Shown: positions 1-4,728 of the stretch, piece after piece
Layout: each line of letters opens with the position of its first letter
How positions within the stretch are numbered: position 1 is the stretch's first letter
From: Planctomycetota bacterium
GTDB taxonomy: Bacteria > Planctomycetota > SKW154
DNA length: 5,525 bases
Direction: 5' to 3'
Assembly: GCA_026418755.1 (NCBI GenBank)
Contig: JAOAAR010000147.1
Coordinates: 1 to 5,525, forward strand
Notes under the pieces: generated by a model
What the model saw: the letters and a program-made list of their open reading frames with translations, nothing else
Database searches by the model: none
What the model was told of the DNA's origin: nothing
Translations under genes and position numbers: made by a program

Positions 1-633
1 CTCTTGCGCAGTTACGAAAAAGTGAAACTCGAACAGAGAGAGTATAAAAACGCTTCAGAACAAAAAAACTGGGCACTCGAACGGGTGAAGACAGAGTGGG
101 TACTTGTGCTCGATTCCGACGAATGGTTAAGCGAAGAAGCGACCGAAGCGATAAAAAAGGCGATTGCCGAAGGAACCCATCAAGGCTATAGAATTCGCAG
201 ACGCACCTATTTCTTAGGGCGATTGATCCGCTTCTGTGGCTGGCAGTTCGACTATCCATTGCGAATCTTCAGAACAAAACTCGGCAGATACGATTCTCGC
301 CTCGTCCACGCCGATGTTATCTTAAACGGCACCTGCGGAAAAATCAAAGCACCGCTCTACCACGAGACATATTCCACCCTCGACGAATACTTCGAAAAGT
401 TCACCCGCTACACAAAACTCGCCGCCGAAGATGCGAGAATCCGTGGAATGAAACCTTCTTTCTTCAACCTTATAGCAAGACCCTGCGCACGGTTCATAAG
501 ACAGTACCTCTTGCAGTTAGGCTTCCTGGACGGAAAAGAAGGGTTACTTCTGTGCACCTTGAGCGCATTCAGCGCCTTCTCCAAATACGCACGCCTCCTC
601 TCCCCTACGAAGATAACTCCCCAGGAACAGTAA
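1..633 (+). CDS. Family 2 glycosyltransferase, WaaE/KdtX-like (N-terminus cut off by window edge)
   Basis: The reading frame is open from base 1, so the gene starts to the left and only the last 210 codons are present. Members of this family are usually about 250-300 residues, so roughly 50-80 are missing. They transfer a sugar from a nucleotide donor, typically onto lipopolysaccharide core or another envelope glycan, at the inner face of the cytoplasmic membrane. Visible hallmarks are a SEQKNWAL segment (codons 19-26) followed by WVLVLDSDEW (codons 33-42), the DxD-type metal/nucleotide-sugar site. Next comes a YFLGR...GW...LRIFR block and then an LYHETY...YFEKFTRYTKLAAED segment, which in this family corresponds to the conserved H-x-x-Y and K-x-x-x-Y region. 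A basic, hydrophobic C-terminus may bind the membrane. The acceptor cannot be named. The stop codon TAA (631-633) lies inside the antisense 3' end of nikR, and no terminator hairpin is visible just after it. Confidence 0.88.
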   Translation, partial: LLRSYEKVKLEQREYKNASEQKNWALERVKTEWVLVLDSDEWLSEEATEAIKKAIAEGTHQGYRIRRRTYFLGRLIRFCGWQFDYPLRIFRTKLGRYDSRLVHADVILNGTCGKIKAPLYHETYSTLDEYFEKFTRYTKLAAEDARIRGMKPSFFNLIARPCARFIRQYLLQLGFLDGKEGLLLCTLSAFSAFSKYARLLSPTKITPQEQ

Positions 634-1024
634 GAAGCACCTTCCCGAACTTGACCCCGTTCATCCCAATCAGCGCATCCGCTATCCTCGCCAGCCGCCC
701 CGCCCTCCCGCGCAACACAACAACCTCCAGACAGTTATGCTCGTCAATGTGCACATGAAGAGTACTGGCTATCGCCTTATGATGTTCGTGTTGAAGTTCA
801 GTAAGCCGGTCTGGCAGTTCCAGCCGATGATGGTCATAAACTATCGAAACCGCAGCAATGGCCGAAGCATTCGGATTCTTCAACTCCTCTTCCGCCAACA
901 TCTCTCTGATAAAATCCCGCAACGCCTCTGAACGGTTCGCATACCCCTTCCTCTCAAGAAAAGAATCCAACCTCTCCAACAACTCCTTCTCTATCGAAAC
1001 AGAAAACCTCGCAAGCCCACCCAT
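605..1024 (-). CDS. nikR: Nickel-responsive transcriptional regulator NikR
   Basis: A 139-residue protein, close to the 133 residues of E. coli NikR. Residues 5-45 form a ribbon-helix-helix DNA-binding domain (RFSVSI strand, then GYANRSEALRDFIR), and residues 55-139 form the ACT-like tetramerisation and metal domain. All four ligands of the high-affinity nickel site can be aligned with E. coli H76, H87, H89 and C95: here H79, H90, H92 and C98 (QHEHH, TLHVHI, HNCLE). The E30/D34 pair of the E. coli potassium site is also kept (E33, D37). The protein should therefore bind nickel as a tetramer and then bind operator DNA. The start at 1024 is chosen because a perfect AGGAGG lies six bases upstream and the RHH strand begins right after it; a longer frame back to 1084 would add a cysteine/tryptophan-rich stretch overlapping the upstream gene. 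The gene follows the exporter-like gene by 10 bp, so they are co-transcribed. Its 3' end overlaps the glycosyltransferase gene by 29 bp. Confidence 0.97.
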   Translation of the reverse strand: MGGLARFSVSIEKELLERLDSFLERKGYANRSEALRDFIREMLAEEELKNPNASAIAAVSIVYDHHRLELPDRLTELQHEHHKAIASTLHVHIDEHNCLEVVVLRGRAGRLARIADALIGMNGVKFGKVLLTVPGELSS

Positions 1025-1030
1025 CCCATC

Positions 1031-1036
1031 CCTCCT
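1031..1036 (-). promoter_or_regulatory. Ribosome binding site of nikR
   Basis: AGGAGG on the minus strand, six bases before the ATG at 1024. It overlaps the TAG stop (1037-1035) of the upstream membrane protein, so ribosomes ending there sit on the nikR initiation region, which favours translational coupling. This site decides the nikR start. Confidence 0.85.
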
Positions 1037-2057
1037 AATAACCAAACAACAAAAACAAATAACCCACCACCAGCCCAAAAGCAATGTTAAACGCCTTAAC
1101 GAGAAGCGAATCTTTCAGCGAATGCGCAAACATCGGAAGCATAGCGTGCCCGTCCTGAACAATCGAGTTGCATAAAAAAACACTGAACGGAAGAACCCCT
1201 TCTCTGAATAAAAAGAAGACTGCAAGATGAGGACCTGACAACGGCGCAATCCCCACCAATGCAGCAAAAAGCATCGCAACCCCAGGCAACCCCTTTATCA
1301 ATCCCCTTACCCCTTCCTCCCCTATAGGAAGCAGAAACTGAAGTGCGTAAAGAATTCCAAGCGTCCACAACATAACCTTCCAGAGATGCTTCGCCACAAT
1401 GTGCTTCAAGATATGCTCCACAAAATATGTGTCAGAAGAAGAAAGAGAAACAAACAGAAGAAAAACCGCCACCCCAAGCAGAATATAATGCTCTGTCTCC
1501 TCAACCCCAAGATAAAGCGTGAAAATAAGAACAACAAAAAGAGACACAACAAAAATGACGATACGCCCCAGGTGAAAAACCTTTATTCTCGAAGGAGAAC
1601 AGAAAGGAAAACAGTCAGGAGAATGGTCAGACGGAATTTGAAATGATGCATGAGGCAGTTTGCAGCAGAGACGCGCCCGCTCCTTAAAAACTGCATCCAC
1701 GACCAATCCCGCCACGAACGCAACAACAACAAGAATACCGTTCAGTTTCAGAAACACATCAGGAGATTGCGCCAGAATCACGAAACTCTCATCTCCTGAT
1801 GTGGCAACCATATTCGCCGTAAGCGCACCAAACGAAATAATGCCTTGAGTGTAAAGGGAGACAGCAACAAACGAACCCGCACAGCCAGGCAAAATCCCCA
1901 GAACTATTCCCACAAAGTACCCTGCAAATAGATTTCCCTTAAGAATCTTCAACACCCTTCCAGCAGTCAGATGGTTCAAGTAGTCAGAAAGTATCATCGC
2001 ACCAAAAACGATGTAGAGAATCTCACCGCACTCAATAAGCGGATGTAGATACTCCAT
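1035..2057 (-). CDS. Putative 10-TM heavy-metal exporter (ArsP_2-like; often annotated 'putative manganese transporter' or 'arsenic efflux protein')
   Basis: A 340-residue, very hydrophobic integral membrane protein. It has two similar halves, one at residues 50-120 (ILPGCAGSFVAV, QGIISFGALTANMVATSGDE) and one at 266-335 (IAPLSGPHLAVF, REGVLPFSVFLCNSIVQDGH). These align without gaps, with paired motifs N82/N297 and SGDE/QDGH, and are typical of the PF11449-type family of predicted metal exporters. Polar residues in these motifs probably line the substrate path. Between the halves a hydrophilic loop (about 125-165) carries four Cys and two His (C131, C132, H136, H145, C149, C153), a candidate metal-binding site. 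It is the first gene of an operon with nikR, which points to nickel or a related divalent metal as substrate; this is inference. The ATG at 2057 is preferred; a TTG directly before it (2060) is also possible and has slightly better spacing from AAGGA (7 versus 10 bases). Experimental substrate and direction are not established by sequence. Confidence 0.88.
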   Translation of the reverse strand: MEYLHPLIECGEILYIVFGAMILSDYLNHLTAGRVLKILKGNLFAGYFVGIVLGILPGCAGSFVAVSLYTQGIISFGALTANMVATSGDESFVILAQSPDVFLKLNGILVVVAFVAGLVVDAVFKERARLCCKLPHASFQIPSDHSPDCFPFCSPSRIKVFHLGRIVIFVVSLFVVLIFTLYLGVEETEHYILLGVAVFLLFVSLSSSDTYFVEHILKHIVAKHLWKVMLWTLGILYALQFLLPIGEEGVRGLIKGLPGVAMLFAALVGIAPLSGPHLAVFFLFREGVLPFSVFLCNSIVQDGHAMLPMFAHSLKDSLLVKAFNIAFGLVVGYLFLLFGY

Positions 2058-2067
2058 CAAAACAAAG

Positions 2068-2072
2068 TCCTT
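2068..2072 (-). promoter_or_regulatory. Ribosome binding site of the exporter-like gene
   Basis: AAGGA on the minus strand, 10 bases before the ATG at 2057 and 7 bases before an adjacent in-frame TTG at 2060. The spacing leaves the choice between the two starts open, with only one residue at stake. Confidence 0.55.
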
Positions 2073-2085
2073 AAAAATCCCTTAC

Positions 2086-2113
2086 ATTTTATTGCACAAT
2101 CTCCCCCATTCAA
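2086..2113 (-). promoter_or_regulatory. Candidate sigma-70 promoter of the exporter-nikR operon
   Basis: On the minus strand, TTGAAT (2113-2108, four of six matches to TTGACA) is followed after 16 bases by TAAAAT (2091-2086, five of six matches to TATAAT), about 25 bases upstream of the coding start. The spacer contains a small palindrome, ATTG-TG-CAAT (2100-2091). A NikR site would be expected around here, but I see no convincing match to the E. coli GTATGA-N16-TCATAC operator. Promoter calls by eye in AT-rich DNA are uncertain. Confidence 0.4.
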
Positions 2114-2175
2114 GTCCAAAAACCTTCACCGTATCTGCCCGCAGAACCCATCAATCCAAAATCAAAGAATTTCCG

Positions 2176-2259
2176 ATATGAGAACAAATAAGGTAAAATT
2201 TTGAAAAAGAGATTTTCGGTGTCCCCGTTTAGCAACATTACGACAATAAAATATGAGAA
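2176..2259 (+). repeat. 9-bp direct repeat upstream of the sigma factor
   Basis: ATATGAGAA occurs at 2176-2184 and again at 2251-2259, 75 bp apart, each followed by an A-rich stretch ending in AAGG or AAAGG. The second copy covers an upstream ATG (2253) that could be mistaken for the sigma start. It may be a chance match in AT-rich DNA or a pair of regulator sites. Confidence 0.35.
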
Positions 2260-2265
2260 GAAACA

Positions 2266-2271
2266 GAAAGG
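2266..2271 (+). promoter_or_regulatory. Ribosome binding site of the ECF sigma gene
   Basis: GAAAGG ends eight bases before the ATG at 2280. The alternative in-frame ATG at 2253 has no purine-rich Shine-Dalgarno sequence in front, so this site favours the shorter protein. Confidence 0.6.
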
Positions 2272-2279
2272 CGCCTTAT

Positions 2280-2828
2280 ATGACAATCAGCGCAAAACAG
2301 ACATTTGAGATACTTGTAAGAGAGCATTCGGATATGCTCCGTGCCTTCATCTTTTCCCTCGTCAGGGACAGAGACCTCGCTGATGAACTGTTTCAGGAAA
2401 CCTTCATAACCGCTTGGAAGAAACTGGATAGTTACGACAGGAAGCGACCGTTTGGAGCATGGTTGCGAGGAATCGCTGCAATGCACCTCATGGCAAAAAA
2501 ACGACAGATAAGTACTTCCCGACTTTACTATTTCGATGAAGAGACCATAGTGCTCTTAGAGAACAGGTTCGCAGGAATTTCAAGGTATCCTGGCGACACC
2601 TGGCAGGAAAAACTTGATGTGCTTGAGAAGTGCATTAAAACGCTTCCGGAGCCTTCTCAACAATTACTTTCGCTTTATTACCACGAGAACTACACCTGCA
2701 AGGAGATTGCATCAAAAGTCGGAGCAAGTGTTGAGAAGATAAAAAAGAGTTTGCAGAGAATGCGGCAGGCGCTTTACGAATGTATTTACAACAAACTCGG
2801 CACAACCGCGATAGGAGACCTCCAATGA
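2280..2828 (+). CDS. ECF-type RNA polymerase sigma factor (Rhodopirellula/Verrucomicrobium-like)
   Basis: A 182-residue sigma-70 family protein with only regions 2 and 4, the extracytoplasmic-function layout. Region 2 spans about 10-77: DLADELFQETFITAWKKL (core-binding helix and -10 recognition) and then PFGAWLRGIA. Region 4 spans about 111-168: LPEPSQQLLSLYYHENYTCKEIA, followed by a helix-turn-helix (about 138-165) for the -35 element. The wording of these blocks and the ending ALYECI fit the sigma subgroup first described in Rhodopirellula and Verrucomicrobium. The protein would direct RNA polymerase to a small regulon, probably including its own operon. The start at 2280 is chosen for its RBS; a start at 2253 would add nine residues (MRRNRKAPY). 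The stop overlaps the next start as ATGA, coupling synthesis of sigma and anti-sigma. The inducing signal is not evident from this gene. Confidence 0.94.
   Translation: MTISAKQTFEILVREHSDMLRAFIFSLVRDRDLADELFQETFITAWKKLDSYDRKRPFGAWLRGIAAMHLMAKKRQISTSRLYYFDEETIVLLENRFAGISRYPGDTWQEKLDVLEKCIKTLPEPSQQLLSLYYHENYTCKEIASKVGASVEKIKKSLQRMRQALYECIYNKLGTTAIGDLQ
2813..2817 (+). promoter_or_regulatory. Ribosome binding site of the anti-sigma gene
   Basis: AGGAG inside the last codons of the sigma gene, seven bases before the ATG at 2825. It supports this start over the TTG at 2780, which lies deeper in the sigma gene and lacks such a site. Confidence 0.75.
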
Positions 2829-3865
2829 ATGAGGAAGCAAAAATGGAGTTCATTGAAGACTTGCTTAACGGGGAGGTGGGACAACCAGAAACAAGAGATG
2901 TTGAGAAACAGTTTGGCGAAGATTCTGAACTCCGCCGAATGTATGTGAACCAGCAGTTCGTCCACGCTTTGCTTATCTCTCGCCAACAGATGCGAGAATC
3001 TGCCGCTTCAGAAGAGGAGAAGATAAAGCGTGTAATGAATGCCATTGATGCAGAAGAGATGAAAAGAAGAAAGACAAAAAGCAACCTGTCCTTCGTCCTC
3101 CGCCTCAGCGCCGCTGCGGCTGTTGTTGTCACAGTCGTGACAGTACTGATGTTTCTCCCTTCATCGAAACTGGAAGCAGAAGCGGTCATCGAAGATGCCC
3201 GCCAAAAATCCTTCGAAGAGATAGACAGAACTTACTCGCTTGAAGTGAGAATTTCTCATCTACCGCGTGCTTCGCTCGTGTTCAGAGGATTTCTCTATGT
3301 TCGAGGTGCAGATAAGGCGGTAATGGAGTTAGAACTACCGCAGGGAAAGATTGTTCGCGGAACAGATGGAGAAAAGATATGGCTCATACCACCGCGGGGC
3401 CCCATATTTGTCCTTAAAGAGAGAAAAGTTTCTCATCTTTTGGACCCAGAAGCGGATGAACTGCCTCAACTCTATATGGAACGACTGATGGCGCAAAAAG
3501 AAGGGTTTGAGACGAAAATAGTGAGCGATTCTGCAAAACTCGAGGGGCGAGAAGGAGAGAGATTCATCGTCATTGAATCCACACCGCTCCCCGGCAGAGA
3601 AACTCTCTTGAAAAAAGCGGTCTACTGGGTTGACAGAAACTCAAAGTTTGTCGTATGTGCTGAGATTCTGTTTGGAGCAACAGTACTCAGTCCGCGAGAA
3701 AAGAATGTGAAAATAGAGTTCTTAAAAGAAGAGACAAGAGACATTTCTTTCTACAAGCATGAGACACACAATGTGGATAAACGACCTCTTTTCGATGGCG
3801 AGAAGTTGAAAGAGTTATTGAGAGAAAGGGCGAGCAAACTTCAGAGAAAAACAGAAACAAGATAG
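2825..3865 (+). CDS. Probable membrane-anchored anti-sigma factor with LolA/RseB-like extracytoplasmic domain
   Basis: A 346-residue protein in three parts. Residues 1-88 are a charged cytoplasmic segment beginning FIEDLLNGEV...FGEDSELRRMYVNQQFVHALL; this short 'L-x-G ... dpelrr-x-y' pattern is common on partners of planctomycete-type ECF sigmas and should be the sigma-binding part. Residues 89-111 are one transmembrane helix, preceded by basic RRKTK. Residues 112-346 lie outside and look beta-rich (RASLVFRGFLYVRGADKAVMELELPQGKIVRGTDGEKIWLIPP), resembling the LolA/LppX/RseB-like fold that binds lipid tails or stress signals; this match is by pattern and moderate only. The zinc anti-sigma motif HxxxCxxC is absent: the sole cysteine is C278 in the outer domain. 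Position immediately after the sigma gene, with an ATGA overlap, is the main evidence for the anti-sigma role. A near-C-terminal KHETHN motif could contact metal, but this is speculative. Confidence 0.8.
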   Translation: MNEEAKMEFIEDLLNGEVGQPETRDVEKQFGEDSELRRMYVNQQFVHALLISRQQMRESAASEEEKIKRVMNAIDAEEMKRRKTKSNLSFVLRLSAAAAVVVTVVTVLMFLPSSKLEAEAVIEDARQKSFEEIDRTYSLEVRISHLPRASLVFRGFLYVRGADKAVMELELPQGKIVRGTDGEKIWLIPPRGPIFVLKERKVSHLLDPEADELPQLYMERLMAQKEGFETKIVSDSAKLEGREGERFIVIESTPLPGRETLLKKAVYWVDRNSKFVVCAEILFGATVLSPREKNVKIEFLKEETRDISFYKHETHNVDKRPLFDGEKLKELLRERASKLQRKTETR

Positions 3866-3884
3866 GTTTTTGGGCTTTTGCTGG

Positions 3885-3892
3885 AAAGGAGG
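3885..3892 (+). promoter_or_regulatory. Strong ribosome binding site of the EF-hand gene
   Basis: AAAGGAGG ends six bases before the ATG at 3899, the strongest Shine-Dalgarno sequence in this operon. It suggests the EF-hand protein is made in larger amounts than the sigma factor and fixes the start at 3899 rather than the TTG at 3878. The gap after the anti-sigma stop is 33 bp and holds no terminator. Confidence 0.85.
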
Positions 3893-3898
3893 AGAGAG

Positions 3899-4687
3899 AT
3901 GAGAAAAGCACTGATGGGGTTGGCGATTGTAACAGTTGTCTTACTCTTTGCTGCTTCTGCAGGGGCACAGGAAAAACCATTCGCAGAACGGCTGAAAGAG
4001 ATTAAAGAAAGATTCGATGTAGACAAGGATGGAAAACTGTCACCGGATGAACTGAAGACCGCCCGAGAGACTCTTCGCAAAGAGTTTATGAAAAAGTGGG
4101 ACAAAGATGGCGATGGCAAACTCTCGGAAAGTGAGAGACAGACTATTCGGGAGCATTTCCGCGCAGAGTTTATGAAGAAATGGGACACGGACGGCGACGG
4201 CAAACTCTCTGATGCAGAAAAGAGAGTGATTTGCGAGAATCTGGGCAAATGGTTCAAAGGCAGGCGTGAAGCCATCCGTAAGGCGATTCTTGAAAAGTTT
4301 GATGCTGACAGAGACGGCAAACTTTCGGACGAAGAAAGGAAAACGATGAGAGAACAAGTTCGTGCCAAAATTATTGAAAAGTTCGACACCGATGGAGATG
4401 GAAAACTTTCGGATGCCGAGAAAAAAGCCGCCTTTGAAAAGTTACCTCCGAGAATTCGGATGCGCACTATGCGGATTCGCAAGTTCCTTCTTGAAAGATA
4501 CGACACCGACAAAGACGGCAAACTCTCCGATGCAGAAAGAGAAGCCGCAAAAGAGCAGTTTATGAAAAAATGGGACACTGACGGCGATGGCAAACTTTCG
4601 GAGAGCGAGAGACAAGCCCTCCGTCAGAAAATCATTGAGCACATCAAAGAGAGGTTCAAAGGAAAAGGCAGATTCGGCGGTAAATAG
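3899..4687 (+). CDS. Exported calcium-binding protein with seven EF-hand loops
   Basis: A 262-residue protein with a Sec signal peptide: MRK, a hydrophobic core, and a likely cut after AGA at residue 23. The rest is a chain of seven canonical 12-residue EF-hand loops of the form DxDxDGKLSxxE. They start at residues 40, 68, 96, 135, 163, 202 and 226. Every loop keeps the calcium ligands D1, D3, D5, S9 and E12, the bend glycine at 6 and an aromatic residue (F, W or Y) just before D1. All seven should bind calcium. Start-to-start spacing is 28, 28, 39, 28, 39 and 24 residues, mostly shorter than the 36-39 of calmodulin-type pairs. Linkers are charged and helix-prone (e.g. AEFMKKWD). No enzyme domain, lipobox or anchor is seen, so it is probably periplasmic or secreted, acting as calcium buffer, sensor or scaffold. 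Its place between an anti-sigma gene and a lipoprotein gene implies a role in the same envelope response; the exact role is unknown. Confidence 0.94.
   Translation: MRKALMGLAIVTVVLLFAASAGAQEKPFAERLKEIKERFDVDKDGKLSPDELKTARETLRKEFMKKWDKDGDGKLSESERQTIREHFRAEFMKKWDTDGDGKLSDAEKRVICENLGKWFKGRREAIRKAILEKFDADRDGKLSDEERKTMREQVRAKIIEKFDTDGDGKLSDAEKKAAFEKLPPRIRMRTMRIRKFLLERYDTDKDGKLSDAEREAAKEQFMKKWDTDGDGKLSESERQALRQKIIEHIKERFKGKGRFGGK
4083..4614 (+). repeat. Diverged internal DNA repeats encoding EF-hand units
   Basis: Bases 4083-4140 and 4557-4614 match at 51 of 58 positions and encode nearly the same EF-hand unit (FMKKWD...DGKLSESERQ). A third related copy begins near 4165. Most differences fall at third codon positions, so the protein unit has been kept under selection since duplication. 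The whole repeat zone covers the seven calcium loops (4016-4609). It is a coding repeat, not a CRISPR array or satellite. Confidence 0.8.
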
Positions 4688-4715
4688 CAGATAACCCAAC
4701 AAGAGAATCTCTGTT

Positions 4716-4720
4716 AGGAG
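4716..4720 (+). promoter_or_regulatory. Ribosome binding site of the lipoprotein gene
   Basis: AGGAG ends eight bases before the ATG at 4729. A nearer ATG at 4722 is out of frame with the long reading frame and too close to the site. This supports 4729 as start, 41 bp after the EF-hand stop. Confidence 0.75.
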
Positions 4721-4728
4721 AATGTGTT

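Larger units (their letters stand above)
2058..2279. other. Divergent intergenic region between the metal operon and the sigma-factor operon
   Basis: About 220 bp without a supportable gene. It must hold promoters for both directions. Seen: the minus-strand promoter candidate at 2086-2113; two related elements, CAAAGTCC-TT-AAAAATCC at 2063-2080 and CAAGTCC-AAAAACC at 2111-2124; a 9-bp direct repeat ATATGAGAA at 2176-2184 and 2251-2259; and an inverted repeat GAAAA-N5-TTTTC at 2203-2217. For the plus strand, TAAAAT occurs at 2194-2199 and 2247-2252, but neither has a good -35 partner. This is unsurprising if the operon is read by its own ECF sigma, whose target motif is unknown. No riboswitch, tRNA or terminator-like hairpin was recognised. 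Confidence 0.6.

Noticed and set aside
1025..1084. Longer nikR reading frame starting at 1084.
   Set aside because: The extra 20 residues are cysteine/tryptophan-rich, overlap the exporter-like gene, and lie before the perfect AGGAGG that serves the start at 1024.
858..1175. Plus-strand open frames opposite nikR and the end of the exporter-like gene.
   Set aside because: They have no recognisable domain or RBS and lie antisense to clearly conserved genes.
2100..2250. Possible riboswitch or small RNA in the divergent intergenic region.
   Set aside because: No conserved riboswitch core, stable long stem or terminator hairpin could be seen; only short dyads typical of AT-rich promoters.
2253..2279. 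Earlier ATG giving the sigma factor nine more residues.
   Set aside because: It has no Shine-Dalgarno site, sits right after an A/T-rich possible -10, and adds residues not expected before sigma region 2. The ATG at 2280 has GAAAGG at a good distance.
2814..2823. GGAG-AC-CTCC palindrome over the anti-sigma RBS, considered as a translational switch.
   Set aside because: A two-base loop is too tight and a relaxed form has only three pairs; the site is also inside translated sigma codons.
3841..4593. A 250-codon open frame on the minus strand across the EF-hand gene.
   Set aside because: It is a shadow of the repeated plus-strand coding sequence: its product is a serine-rich low-complexity repeat with no RBS or known domain, while the plus strand encodes a signal peptide and seven intact EF-hands.
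4016..4609. Regularly spaced repeats resembling a CRISPR or minisatellite array.
   Set aside because: The repeats keep one reading frame, differ mostly at third codon positions and encode canonical EF-hand loops.
4698..4715. Small dyad around AGAGA-A-TCTCT between the EF-hand and lipoprotein genes, considered as a terminator.
   Set aside because: The stem is AT-rich and short, the centre leaves almost no loop, and no T-run follows, so it should not stop transcription.
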